The notes under the pieces are model-generated. The model did not search any database. It was not told the DNA's origin and was given only the letters and a program-made list of their open reading frames with translations. A stretch of DNA of 64,000 nt, taken from NCBI GenBank assembly GCA_028826165.1, contig JAPDFW010000082.1, forward strand, positions 186,001 through 250,000, written 5' to 3'. Every line of letters starts with the position of its first letter. Position 1 is the stretch's first letter. This DNA is from Anaeramoeba ignava (taxonomy: Eukaryota > Metamonada > Anaeramoebidae). Positions 1-11,997 of the stretch are shown here, piece after piece. Both the position numbers and the translations under genes were made by a program.

Positions 1-318
1 AATAATTTTGAAAATATAAAATCAATTCGAATTACAAAACCTAAAGCAAACACAAACACAAACATAAATATAAACACGAATTCAAACACAAACACAAACA
101 CAAATTTAAATTTAAATATTAATTCAAATTTAAATTCAAATTTAAATATAAATACTAATTCAAATTATAATTCAAATTATAATCCAAATTCAAATTATAA
201 TTTTATTGCAAATAAAATTTCAAAATCGAATTGTAATTTAGATTTAAATCTAGAATTCAGTCCAAATATCAAAAAACCTTTGTTATTTAATAAAACTCCC
301 TTATTTTTAAGGGATTGA
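1..318 (+). CDS. 3' end of an Asn-rich protein (partial)
   Basis: Frame 1 is open from the window edge to a TGA at 316-318 (105 codons visible). The visible part is mostly Asn alternating with Thr, Ile, Ser, Leu and Tyr, and ends in a less repetitive tail (LLFNKTPLFLRD). No domain is recognisable and the start lies outside the window. It could be the last exon of a longer gene. The non-repetitive ending supports real coding. Confidence 0.5.
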   Translation, partial: NNFENIKSIRITKPKANTNTNININTNSNTNTNTNLNLNINSNLNSNLNINTNSNYNSNYNPNSNYNFIANKISKSNCNLDLNLEFSPNIKKPLLFNKTPLFLRD

Positions 319-464
319 ACAAAATATGAAAAAAAAATTTATTTTTGTTTTAGATTTATTTTCTTTTTTAAAAAAAAATTCAAAATAAAAATTAAATTCA
401 AATTGTTTTTAATTAATTTTTTAAATTATTTATTTGAAATGAAAATCCACTTTTTATTATTATT

Positions 465-547
465 TACAATTTTTTTTTCCTTTTTTTCCTTTTTTTCCTT
501 TTTCATTTTTTTCATTTTTTTCATTTTTTTTTTATCATTTTATTTAA
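465..547 (+). promoter_or_regulatory. T-rich putative promoter with TTTTTCATTTTT cores
   Basis: A pyrimidine-rich tract with repeated TTTTTTCATTTTTT lies just before the ATG at 548. The same core precedes most genes of this window on either strand. Confidence 0.45.
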
Positions 548-874
548 ATGAATCAAAAACAACAAAAAGTCTCATACAAAGAGCAAAGAAAACAAAAAGA
601 AAGTTTACTTGCTGAAGAAAGAAAAAAATGGGTTATTTTTTTTGCAAAACGGTTAATGACTAATCAAGACCAATCAACAAATTTATTTGATCCAAATTAT
701 CAATTTCAAAATACTACAAATTTTTCTAATAATTATTATTATGATCCAAATCAAAATCAGTCATTTAATCCAAATCAAAATCAAAATCAATTTCAAAAAT
801 CCAAATATAAATCAAAATCAATTTCAAAATCAAAATCAAATCAAAATCAAAATCAATTTCAAAATCAAAATTAA
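548..874 (+). CDS. Hypothetical NQ-rich protein
   Basis: This is a 108-residue ORF starting at an ATG right after a promoter-like tract. The first 45 residues are a charged, non-repetitive stretch (KEQRKQKESLLAEERKKW). After that it turns into Asn/Gln/Phe repeats and reaches a TAA inside the repeat. The same repeat continues far beyond the stop, so the gene may have been longer and been cut by a CAA-to-TAA change. No domain was recognised. It does not share the N-terminal motif of the array that follows. Confidence 0.45.
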   Translation: MNQKQQKVSYKEQRKQKESLLAEERKKWVIFFAKRLMTNQDQSTNLFDPNYQFQNTTNFSNNYYYDPNQNQSFNPNQNQNQFQKSKYKSKSISKSKSNQNQNQFQNQN

Positions 875-2210
875 AATTAATTTCAAAATCAATTTCAAAA
901 TCAAAATCAATTTCAAAATCAATTTCAAAATCAAAATCCAAATCAAAATCAAAATCAAAATCAATTTCAAAATCAATTTAAAAATCAAAATCAATTTCAA
1001 AATTTAAATTAAATTCAAAATCAATTTAAAAATCAAAATCAATTTCAAAATTTAAATCAATTTCAAAATCAATTTCAAAATCAAATCCAAATCAAAATCA
1101 AAATCAAAATCAAAATCAATTTCAAAATCAAAATCAAAATCAATTTCAAAATCAAAATCAATTTCAAAATCAATTTAAAAATCAAAATCAATTTCAAAAT
1201 CAAAATTAAAATTAATTTCAAAATCAATTTCAAAATCAATTTCAAAATCAATTTCAAAATCAATTTCAAAAATCAATTCAAAAATCAATTCAAAATCAAT
1301 TTCAAAATCAATTTCAAAATCAAAATCAATTTCAAATTCAAAATACAAAATTAATTTCAAAATCAAAAATCAATTTCAAAATCAAAATCAATTTCAAAAT
1401 CAAAATCAAAATTAATTTCAAAATCAAAAATCAATTTCAAAATTTAAATCAAATTCAAAATATAAATCAATTTCAAAATAAATTTCAAATACAAAATCAA
1501 TTTAAAAATCAATTTCAAAATCAAAATCAAAATCAAAATCAAAATCAATTTCAAAATCAAAATTAAAATTAATTTCAAAATCAATTTCAAAATCAATTTA
1601 AAAATAAATTCAAAATCAATTCCAAAATAGAAATCAATTTCAAAATTAAATTTCAAAATCAATTTAAAAATCAATTCAAAATCAATTTCAAAATTAATTT
1701 CAAAATCAAAAATCAATTTCAAAATCAAATCAATTTCAAAATCAAAATTTCAAAAATACAAAAATTAATTTCAAAATCAAAAATCAATTTCAAAATCAAA
1801 TTTAAATCAATTTCAAAATCAATTTCAAAATCAAAAATCAATTTAAAATCAATTTCAAAATCAATTTCAAAATCTCAATTTCAAAATTAAATATAAATTA
1901 AAATGATAAATCAATTTCAAAATCAAAATCAAAATACAAAATTAATTTCAATTTCAATTTCAATTTCAAAATTTAAATCAAATTCAAAATACAAAATCAA
2001 TTTCAAAATAAATTTAAAAATCAAAATCAAAATCAAAATCAAAATTAATTCCAAAATTAAAATAAAAATCAATTTCAAAATCAAAATACAAAATTAATTT
2101 AAAAATCAATTTAAAAATCAATTTCAAAATCAAAATCAAAATCAAAATCAATTTCAAAATCCAAATCAAAATCAATTTCAAAATTTAAATCAATTTCAAT
2201 TTCAAAATTA
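767..2210 (+). repeat. Degenerate 12-bp NQFQ-type tandem repeat
   Basis: About 1.4 kb of interspersed AATCAATTTCAA and AATCAA units, which in frame would read Asn-Gln-Phe-Gln and Asn-Gln. The array carries scattered TAA stops and frame changes, so as it stands it is not one reading frame. ORFs on either strand inside it are repeat artefacts. Confidence 0.8.
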
Positions 2211-2487
2211 AAATGGAAAAAAAAATGATAAACAAAAATTGCTTTTTTTTGTTTTGTTTTAATCAAAAAATAATTTAGATTTTGTTTTGGATTATTTTTT
2301 TTATTTTTTTTAATTGAAAAAAAAAAAGGAGAAATAAAATAAAATAAACAAAAAGAAAAAAGGGGAATAAAATTCAAGAACAACAAATTCAAAAAAAAAA
2401 GAAAAAAACATCAAAAATCATTTTTTTTTTAATTTGTTTCTTTTTTTTTTTTAATTAAATTTAAAATTAAATCAAAATTAAATCAAA

Positions 2488-5340
2488 ATGGGAAGAACAG
2501 GAGGAAGAAGTCATGGAAGAAGTCATGGAAGAAGTCATGCAAGAAGTTCTGGATTTAGAAGTCATGCAAGAAGTTCAGGAATAAGAAGCTCAGGAATAAG
2601 AAGTTCAACAACAAGAAGATCAGGAATAGGAACTACAAGAAGAACCGCATTCGGTACAAGTTCAACTTCACATCGTTATCATCATTCAAGTACAAGTTCA
2701 AGAAGAAAACGGCATGTAACTTCACTTTCAAGAAGATCAGGTTTTACAACTACTTTTAGTTCAACAAAAAAACCAATAAGTCATTCAAGTAATTCAAATC
2801 AGTTAAGATTATTTACTTCAACTACTTCAACTACTTCAAATACTTCAAATACTCCAAATATAACTTTATTTTCAAACTCAAATTCAATTTCAAACACAAA
2901 TACTTCTCAAGTTAATACAAATCCTGACCTTTTAGAAGAATATAGTCGTATTTCTTATAGTTATTTGGATCCTACAACAAAAAATATTGTTATTGAATTG
3001 AAACCTCCAAGAATTTTATATTATAAAATTGTCCAATTCAGATTGCAACAACAACAAAATCAACAACAAATTCAACCTCAACAAATTTTTAATCCTTTGA
3101 CTGGTGTTTTTGAGACTATAAACATGGGCGTTCAACAGCCTCAATTCCAACAACAACCACCTCAATATCAGCAACCACCTCAATATCAACAACCTCAAGA
3201 ACAATTCCAACAACCTCCACCTCAATATCAACAGCCTCCGCCTCAATATCAACAACCTCAAGAACAATTTCAATTTAAATCTCCTCAAAAAAATATTCAA
3301 GACATGACCCAAGAAGAATTCTTAAAATATCAAGAAGAACGTCAACGTGAAATTCAAAAAACAAGAGAAAAGCAACAAATCGAAAATGAGAAACAAAAAC
3401 AACAAGAACAGCAAAATATGCAACAAAATCAATTTAATTTTGAAACAAAACCATTTGGACAAGAATCACAACCAAATTATGCTTTTGATTTCACAAACAA
3501 TAAACCAACTTATAATTCTATTCCACAAAATAATCCTGTTAAACCTCCATTACAACCTCCACAACCTCAATTCCAACCTCCAAAACCTCCATTACAACCT
3601 CCACAACCTCAATTCCAACCTCCAAAACCTCCATTTCAACCTCAACAACCTCAATTTCAACCTCAACAACCTCAATTTCAACCTCAACAACCTCAATTCC
3701 AACCTCAACAACCTCAATTTCAACCTCAACAATCTAATGATAGTATTTCTCAAGATCCAGAAATTGATAATTGTCTTAAATTTATTACAACAGCAAATAT
3801 TGTTGTTCAAAATGGATCTGGTTTTTTTACAGAAGCGAAAAAGAGTTATTTCAATGTATTTTATTAAAATTGATTTAAAAATTGATTTAAATATTGATTT
3901 AAATATTTAATTAAAAATTGATTTAAAAATTGATTTAAAAATTGATTTAAATATTTATTTAAAAATTGATTTAAAAATTGATTTAAAAATTTATTTAAAT
4001 ATTGACTTAAATATTTATTTAAAAATTGATTTAAAAATTTATTTAAAAATTGATTTAAATATTGATTTAAATATTGAATTAAATATTGATTTAAATATTG
4101 ATTTAAAAATTGATTTAAAAATTGAATTAAATATTGATTTAAAAATTGATTTAAATATTGATTTAAATATTTATTTAAAAATTTATTTAAATATTTATTT
4201 AAAAATTGATTTAAAAATTTATTTAAAAATTTAATTAAAAATTTATTTAAAAATTGATTTAAAAATTTATTTAAAAATTTATTTAAAAATTTATTTAAAA
4301 ATTGATTTAAAAATTGATTTAAATATTTGATTTAAAAATTTATTTAAAAATTGATTTAAAAATTGATTTAAATATTTATTTAAAAATTGATTTAAATATT
4401 GATTTAAATATTGATTTAAATATTGATTTAAATATTGATTTAAAAATTTATTTAAAAATTGATTTAAAAATTGATTTAAAAATTGATTTAAATATTTATT
4501 TAAAAATTTATTTAAAAATTTATTTAAAAATTTATTTAAAAATTGATTTAAATATTGATTTAAAAATTTATTTAAAAATTGACTTAAATATTTATTTAAA
4601 AATTGATTTAAAAATTGACTTAAATATTTATTTAAAAATTGATTTAAAAATTGATTTAAAATTGATTTAAATATTTATTTAAATATTTATTTAAAAATTG
4701 ATTTAAATATTTATTTAAATATTTATTTAAATATTGATTTAAAAATTGATTTAAATATTGATTTAAAAATTGAATTAAAAATTTATTTAAAAATTGATTT
4801 AAATATTTATTTAAAAATTTATTTAAAAATTGACTTAAATATTTATTTAAAAATTGATTTAAATATTGATTTAAAAATTGATTTAAAAATTGATTTAAAA
4901 ATTGATTTAAAAATTGATTTAAAAATTGATTTAAATATTGACTTAAAAATTTATTTAAAAATTTATTTAAAAATTGATTTAAAAATTTATTTTCTTCAAA
5001 GATCTTTTTAGTTACAAGGGATTCTGATGATCCAACATGGTTAGTTCGTTCAGCAAAATATAATGCAATGAAAGAACCAACTTGGAATATGTCAGTAGTA
5101 ACAAAAATTTCAGGATCATTTAGTGATGAAGTTTTATTATTTGAAATGATGAAACCAAATATTTTTTCTAAAGATGAATTAGTTGGAGCTTTTGAAATTC
5201 CATTAACACGACAATCAATAGGACAACAAGAAAATCTACAGTTATCATTAACAGAAGGACAAGTAAATTGTACGATTTTAATCACACAAGCAGAAGTTCC
5301 TCAAAATCAAAACCAAGCACAACTTTGCACTATTTTTTAA
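2488..5340 (+). CDS. Array gene 1: Q-rich PPxY protein with C-terminal C2-like domain
   Basis: Two exons, 2488-3855 and 5002-5340, with a phase-0 intron 3856-5001; 568 residues. The N-terminus is an Arg/Ser/His-rich repeat. It is followed by the array motif (hydrophobic, Leu-Lys-Pro-Pro, then Phe-Arg near residue 180), long Q/P-rich segments with several PPQY (PPxY) motifs, and a C2-like domain. That domain runs from NGSGFF..AKKSYFN at the exon end into IFLVTRDS and continues through EPTWNMSVV, DEVLLFEMMK and LVGAFEIPL. The C2 call rests on the strand pattern and the NP.W-like and GAF.I.L signatures. The acidic calcium ligands are not visible. Membrane adaptor function is inferred. Confidence 0.7.
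3866..4990 (+). repeat. Intronic AT repeat (TTTAAAAATTGA type)
   Basis: About 95 copies of a 12-bp unit alternating TTTAAAAATTGA, TTTAAATATTGA and TTTAAAAATTTA fill nearly all of the 1146-bp intron of array gene 1. The minus-strand ORF across it (LNQFLNQF) is an artefact. Confidence 0.85.
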
Positions 5341-5821
5341 AAAAAAGTGCAATTTCCTTATTTCCTTTTATTCTCTTTTATTCTCTTTTATTTCCTTTTA
5401 TTTCCTTTTATTCTCTTTTATTCTCTTTTATTTCCTTTTATTCTCTTTTTATTTCTTTTTATTTGCTTTTATTTCCTTTTATTTCCTTTTATTTCCTTTT
5501 TATTTGCTTTTATTTCCTTTTTATTTCCTTTTATTTCCTTTTATTTCCTTTTATTTCCTTTTATTTCCTTATTTTCTTTTATTCTCTTTTATTCTCTTTT
5601 TATTTCCTTTTATTTTCTTTTATTTCCTTTTTATTTGCTTTTGTTCTCTTTTTATTTTATTTTCTTTTATTCTATTCTTTCTACACTCAAATCAAAATCA
5701 TTAAAAAGACGAATTCTTTTTTAATTTTTAATTTTAATTTTTAATTTTTAATTTGGATTTTCATTTTTCATTTTGATTATTTTATCTTATTTTTTAAACA
5801 CAAAAATAATATTCAATTAAT
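5341..5821 (+). repeat. Intergenic pyrimidine tract and promoter region of array gene 2
   Basis: Positions 5355-5690 are almost pure pyrimidine plus A: units of TTTCCTTTTA and TTCTCTTTTA on the plus strand, a strong strand asymmetry. This is followed by TTTTCATTTTTCATTTTG near 5758-5780 just before the ATG at 5822. The Phe/Leu/Ser ORFs across the tract are repeat artefacts. Confidence 0.7.
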
Positions 5822-8081
5822 ATGCTTTTAAGAAGAGCTGGACCAAGAGCAATTACAATTCAAAACAGAATCAAAAGTTCCGTTCTTAGAGGCAATCAAA
5901 TAGTTGTATTTTTAAACCCACCAAAAAAAATACAAGGCAAGTTAATTGAGTATAAAAAACAACAACAACCACAAAAAGAGCAAGAACAATTACAACGGCG
6001 AGTTGGTTTACAACAACAAGCAATGTTGATGGCAAACACACAACCAACAAATATCAACGAACAATTCGAACTTGGAAAGAAAATAATATCACAAAATCCA
6101 AATATACCAAAAAGACAACAGATCCTAATGCAAAAGCAACTAGAAAGAGCACAAATGAAAGAAGCAAAAACAGGAGAAATGAGCAAACAATTTGAACAGA
6201 TGAAACAAATGATGGAAACACCTCAAATGCAACAACAATTTGAACAGATGAGACAAATGATGGAAACACCCCAAATGCAGCAACAATTTGAACAGATGAG
6301 ACAAATGATGGAAACACCTCAAATGCAACAACAATTTGAACAGATGAGACAAATGATGGACTCTCCACAAATGCAACAAAATTTTGCTAATATGAGAGAA
6401 CAATTGAATACTTTGCCGAATAATAACCCCCAAACAGAAGAACAAAAACGTCAGCGAGTGGAGCAACTTCAAGCACAATTAACAGGTCAACAAACAGTTT
6501 TCCAAAAGCAAATGAGCACCCAACCAAGTTATACTACTCAAACACAAACCTACACAACAACATTCCAACAACAACAACCTCAACAACAACAACAACAACA
6601 AACAAACTATTCTTTTCAATCAAATCCTCCTGATTATACAACTGATTTACCAAATTATACAACTTCTTATGAACAACCTAAACAAACAAACTATTCTTTT
6701 CAATCAAATCCTCCTGATTATACAAGTCAACCTCCTGATTATACAAATTCATATCAGCAGCAATCTTTTCAACAACCTCAGCAATTTCAACAACAACCTC
6801 CTGATTATTCTACTCAATCTCAACAAAATACTTTGAGTGATAAAAATATAGATCCTCAAGTTGATCTTTTTATGAAATTCCAAACAAAATTGCAACTTAT
6901 AATTGCTAATGGATCTGGACTTATGACTTCTTCAAGTAAAACATATTTCAAGGTATAAATTTAAATCAAAATCAAAATTAAAATTAAAATTAGAATTAAA
7001 TTCAAAATCAAAATCAAAATCAAAATCAAAATCAAAATTAAAATAAATCAAATTCAAAATCAAAATCAAAATTAAAATCAAAATTAAAATCAAAATCAAA
7101 ATCAAAATCAAAATCAAAATTAAAATCAAAATCAAAATCAAAATCAAAATCAAAATCAAAATCAAAATTAAAATCAAAATCAAAATTAAAATAAAAATCA
7201 AAATAAAAATCAAAATTTAAATTAAAATTAAAATTAAAATTAAAATCAAAATCAAAATCAAAATCAAAATCAAAATCAAAATCAAAATTAAAATCAAAAT
7301 CAAAATCAAAATCAAAATTAAAATCAAAATCAAAATCAAAATCTAAATTAAAATAAAAATCAAAATTAAAATCAAAATTTAAATCAAAATCAAAATCAAA
7401 ATCAAAATCAAAATCAAAATTAAAATTAAAATTAAAATCAAAATCAAATTCAAAATCAAAATCAAAATTCAAAATCAAAATCAAAATCAAAATCAAAATC
7501 AAAATCAAAATCAAAATCTAAATTAAAATCAAAATCAAAATTAAAATCAAAATCTAAATTAAAATCAAAATCAAAATTAAAATCAAAATCAAAATCAAAA
7601 TCTAAAATTAAAATTTAAATCAAAATCAAAATCAAAATCAAAATTAAAATTAAAATCAAAATCAAAATCAAAATTAAAATTAAAATTAAAATTAAAATCA
7701 ATAAAATTAAAATCAAAATCAAAATCAAAATCAAAATCAAAATCAAATATTTAGGTTTTCTTAATAAGTGAAGACTCGACAGAACCAGAATTTATTATTC
7801 AAACAGATAAATTTAAATCAATGAAAGATCCAAGTTGGGATTTAGAAACTCTTGTTACAATTCCAGGAGATTTTACAGATGAAATTTTCCAGTTCGAAGT
7901 AATGAAAGCAAAATCATTTGGAAAAGATCAATTATTAGGAGCATTTCAAATTGCCTTAAAAACTGATGTTAAAAACAGTCAAATTGAAAGAAAAATTTCA
8001 TGTGGAAATGGAACAGTTTTTTGCAAATGGATAATTCAAACAGAAGAAGCTCCACAACAACAAAATTGCAGAATTTTCTAA
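5822..8081 (+). CDS. Array gene 2: PPDY-repeat protein with C-terminal C2-like domain
   Basis: Exons 5822-6952 and 7755-8081, phase-0 intron 6953-7754; 485 residues. The N-terminal motif (IVVFLNPPKK) matches the other array members. A predicted helical Q/M-rich segment follows, with four copies of a 16-residue unit FEQMRQMMETPQMQQQ around residues 120-190. Next come NYSFQSNPPDYT units with PPxY motifs. The C2-like domain starts at QLIIANGSGL and resumes after the intron at VFLISEDSTEP, with DPSWDLETL, DEIFQFEVMK and LLGAFQIAL. The intron falls right after TYFK, as in its paralogs. A cytosolic membrane-adaptor role is inferred. Confidence 0.7.
6960..7745 (+). repeat. Intronic AAAATC/AAAATTA repeat
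   Basis: A hexamer-like AAAATC array mixed with AAAATTA fills the intron of array gene 2. The minus strand gives long F-D/N-F and L-I ORFs that are artefacts. Confidence 0.85.
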
Positions 8082-8256
8082 AAGAAAAAAAAGAAATCTT
8101 CATTTTAATTTATTTCTTTTTTTTTAATTTCTAATTTTTAATTTTCCAAAAAAAAAAAACAATTCAAAAAGTCAAATTGAATCAACCAAAATCAAAAACA
8201 AATTTTTTCATTTTTTTTTTCATTTTTCTTCAATTCAAATTTTTTCTTTTTCTTTT

Positions 8257-10226
8257 ATGAAAAAACTTTTTTCAAAATCAAATTCAAAATCAAAATCAAA
8301 TTCAAAATCAAATTCAAAATCAAATTCAAAATATCAAAATCAAAATCAAAATATAAATCAAAATCAAATAATCCAAATTTAAAAGAAACTTATAAATCCT
8401 TTTTTGCTAAAAATCCTGATTCTTTCGTTTATAATCCTCGTGTTTTAAATGCATGGAGAAAATCAAAAACAAATCAAATTTTTATTCGATTAAATCCAGT
8501 TAAAAATAATTTATCCAGTTTATTTCAAGCACATCATAAACTGAAAAATGAAAATCAATCAGAAAACCAAAACCAATTTAAATCAATCGGTTTGTTTGAA
8601 TTACATAAGCAACTCAAACAAGAAAATCAATTTGGAAACGGTGGAAACAATTCATCAAAAAACCAAATACTTAAACTTAAATTAGAGCAATTAAGAAAAG
8701 CTAGGGAAAAAGAAGTATTAGAAAAAAAGAATCAATCTAATTCAAATCAATTTGGAAATGATGAAAAAGATTCACCAAAAAGAAAATCATTTAAAAATAA
8801 GTTAAAAGAATTGAGAAATATTAAGAAACAACAATTACTAGAAAGAAAGAATCAATCTAATCCAAATCAATTTGAGAATGGAGAACAAGTACCAAAAAGA
8901 AAATCATTTAAAAATAAGTTAAAGGAATTGAGAAATATTAAGAAACAGGAATTATTAGAAAGAAAGAATCAATCTAATTCAAATCAATTTGGAAATGATG
9001 AAAAAGATTCACCAAAAAGAAAATCATTTAAAAATAAGTTAAAAGAATTGAGAAATATTAAGAAACAGGAATTATTAGAAAGAAAGAATCAATCTAATTC
9101 AAATCAATTTGAGAATGGAGAACAAGTACCAAAAAGAAAATCATTTAAAAATAAGTTAAAAGAATTGAGAAAAGCTAGGGAAAAAGAAGTATTAGAAAAA
9201 GAAAATCAAAACCCAAAAAAATATGATGGAAACGAAAATAAGGAAACCTTTCAATTTGAAAATCAATTAGATTCACATAATTTACAAAATTTTGGTTTGG
9301 ATCCAAATATCACATCTAATGATTTAAATCAATATCCTATTGGTCCTATATCACTTGAACAGACTTTGGAACAACAAAATCAACAAAGTTTACAACAAGA
9401 AATAACTTACACAAGCAACTCACAAAATTACATTAATGATTTTCAAGGCTATATGAATACTTTTGACCAACCTAAACAAACAAGCTATCTAAATCAATCA
9501 ATCAATTCTCAAAATCATTCATTTCATCAGCCAACAAATTTAAACTCTCCTCAAAAAGATAACCGCAGCATTGAATCGCAAAATCAAATTTTTCAATATG
9601 ACTTGGTGAATTCCTCTTCACTTTTCGAACAAACTCAACAAAATATTTTCCAACAAGAATCACCATCACTTTTTTCAGATTCTCTTTCATTGTTCCAAAA
9701 TACTGAAGAAAAAACAAATATTACACAACCAACTTTTACATTTGATGAAAGTTTTGGAGTTAGAACAGAAACAATAATGAATTTATTAATCATTTTTGAT
9801 AAAGATTTAATGGATATTCGACAAAATACACAATTTAAGGTAAATTAAATGAATAAATTAAATCAACAAATCAAATTTTAATATTTCGGAAACTTGAAGT
9901 TTTCACTAGTTTCACAAATAACAGGTCAAAAAGGGTTTCTTATTAACTCAAAGAAATTTAAGCAATTTAAAGAATCGAATTTGGATTTAAGTGTTGAAAT
10001 ATCAATTCCTGGTGATTTTATTGATGAAATTTTAAGTATTACTTTTATTGGATTTATGGACATAACCTTTCAAGAAGAATTGGGAGAAATCCAAATTCCA
10101 CTCAAAACTGAAACAAAGAACATTCAAATAGAAAGAGAATTTACAATTTCAAGAAGTAAAGTAATTTGTAAATGGATCACAGAAACAAAAGAAATCCCAA
10201 TTTTATTGGATTTTGAAATGGTTTAA
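8257..10226 (+). CDS. Array gene 3: charged-repeat member with C2-like domain, 5' frame disrupted
   Basis: Exon 1 runs to 9839, intron 9840-9899 (60 bp), exon 2 is 9900-10226. The main frame is open from at least 8265 and encodes the array motif QIFIRLNPVK near 8480, but it has no in-frame ATG there. The only ATG behind the promoter-like tract (8257) is one frame off and stops at 8383, with no GT between to allow an intron. The middle holds four or five copies of a roughly 37-residue Lys/Arg-rich repeat (KSFKNKLKELR) instead of PPxY units. The C2-like part (QFKFSLVSQITGQ, VEISIPGDFIDEI) is more diverged than in its neighbours. It may be a decaying copy or carry a one-base error in the TCAAAA repeat at 8270-8340. 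Confidence 0.6.
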
Positions 10227-10320
10227 ACACAATATTTACATTTTAAAATTACTGGATAATATTTCCAAAATAAAATAAAAAATAAAATAAAATAAACTTT
10301 CCATTTTTTTTCTATTTTTG

Positions 10321-10355
10321 CTTTTTTCATTTTTTTTTTTCACCTTTCTAATAAA
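10321..10355 (+). promoter_or_regulatory. Promoter-proximal block of array gene 4
   Basis: TTTTTTCATTTTTTTTTTTCACC is followed by TTTCTAATAAA directly before the ATG. The last 18 bases before the ATG are the same in array genes 5 and 6. Confidence 0.5.
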
Positions 10356-11699
10356 ATGGCTTTCAGAAAAGAAACACCAAAACATCCTCGATTAGGGCCT
10401 GCATGGACTGATACAATAACTAGAAAGATTCAAATTCCATTATATCAACCTGAACCATTAAAATCTAAAGTTTATAATTTCAGTGTTCAAAGAAGACAAC
10501 AACTAAACCAACAAAGAAGAGAAGAACAATTAGCACAACAAGAAACAGTAACAGCTCAGCAAAACCTTCCACAAATAATTACAAATGTTCAAACAAATCC
10601 TCAACAAAACAGAGTTGGATTAAACAGTCTATTTGCAAAAAGAACAAACCAAAATCCAATTCAAATTCAAAATCAAATTCAAATTCAAAATAACAACTTC
10701 CAACAACAAAATCAAATTCAATCACAAACCGAAGAAGAAAAAAAAAGGATGGAATATTTACAAATGAAATTAGGAAAAAATCAAGATACACAAGGAATAC
10801 AACAAACAAATTATTCATTTGAATCAAATCCACCTGATTATACAAGTGATTTAACAAATTATACAAATTCATATCAACAACAACCACAACAAACAAATTA
10901 TACATTTGAATCAAATCCACCTGATTATACAAATGAACCACCAAATTATACATCTTTATATCAACAACAACCTCAACAACCCAAACAAACAAATTATTCA
11001 TTTGAATCAAATCCACCTGATTATACAACCTCATATCAACAACAACAACAACCACAAATCAATTTTCAACAACAAATCAACTTTCAACAACAACAAGTTA
11101 ATTTACAACAAACACAAATTCAAACTTCCTTTTCTCAAGAAAATACAAATTCTGGAAATGAAAATATATTAAGAGAACCTGTTTGTGATGATCCACAAGT
11201 TGATTTTTGTTATAGATTTCACACAGTTATGAATCTTATGATTGAAAAAGGAATTGGAATTTCAGATTCATCTTCAAAAACTTATTTTAAAGTAAATTAA
11301 TTTCAAATTTAAATTTTATAAAATAATTTTATTTAAAAAAATTAATTTAATCTTTAATATATTTTTTAGTTCTTCTTACTTGCTCCAGAAATAAAACAAC
11401 CTGAATTTATTATCAAATCTGAAAGTTATAAATCAATGAAAAACCTTATTTGGAATTTGGAAGTTGAAATTACAATTTTAGGAGATTTTACTAATGAAAT
11501 TCTTCAAATTGAAATTATGAAACAAAACACTTTTTCAAAAGATGTATTTCTTGGAGCTTTTCAAATTCCATTAAAAGCAACTTCTAAAAATCAAGAAATT
11601 CAACAAGAAATCCCATTAACAAAAGGAAAAGTAACTTGTAAATGGTTAGTTCAAACAAAACCAAATCCTGAAAAAAAAGAACAGTGCAGGATTTTCTAA
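10356..11699 (+). CDS. Array gene 4: PPDY-repeat protein with C2-like domain
   Basis: Exons 10356-11291 and 11370-11699, phase-0 intron 11292-11369 (78 bp); 421 residues. The N-terminus HPRLGPAWTDTITRKIQIPL.QPEPLKSK is followed by RRQQLNQQRREEQ, probably helical, and the conserved block LPQIITNVQTNPQQNRVGL. Three repeats follow, of the form QTNYSFESNPPDYT..LTNYTNSYQQQ, each with a PPxY motif. After Q-rich sequence comes DDPQVDFCYRF and the C2-like domain, split by the intron after KTYFK. The protein ends EQCRIF; sister proteins end GCTIF. A C-terminal Cys-x-Ile-Phe recurs in most members. Confidence 0.75.
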
Positions 11700-11749
11700 A
11701 GAATCAAAAAACAAAAAAGAACAAATTTTAATTTATATTTTATTTTTGT

Positions 11750-11997
11750 TTTTTGATTATTTTTGATCCACTTTTTTATTTTAATCATAAAACAAAAGAA
11801 AAAAAAATCAAAGGAAACTGAAGGAAAACTTTTAATTCTTTCTTTCTTTCTTTCCAAACTTTTCTTTCTTTAAAAAAAAATAATTCTTCTTTTCATTTGA
11901 TGTTCACAATTTTCTTTTCAATTTTTTTTTAAATTAAAAAAAAAAAAGCAAAAAAAATCATTTTTCATTTTTCATTTTTTTTCACCTTTCTAATAAA
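11750..11997 (+). promoter_or_regulatory. Duplicated intergenic block: 3' flank of gene 4 and promoter of gene 5
   Basis: A near-identical block recurs at 13503-13755, and its left part at 15410-15500. It contains TTTTTGATCCACTTTTTTA, then TTGATGTTCACAATTTTC, then TTTTTCATTTTTCATTTT and the start-proximal CACCTTTCTAATAAA. The block shows that the duplicated unit includes both flanks. Confidence 0.6.

Noticed and set aside
5268-5744. Plus-strand Phe/Leu/Ser ORFs that look like a hydrophobic membrane protein
   Set aside because: Three overlapping frames are open across a pyrimidine repeat. No start context, no homology, no normal amino-acid mix.
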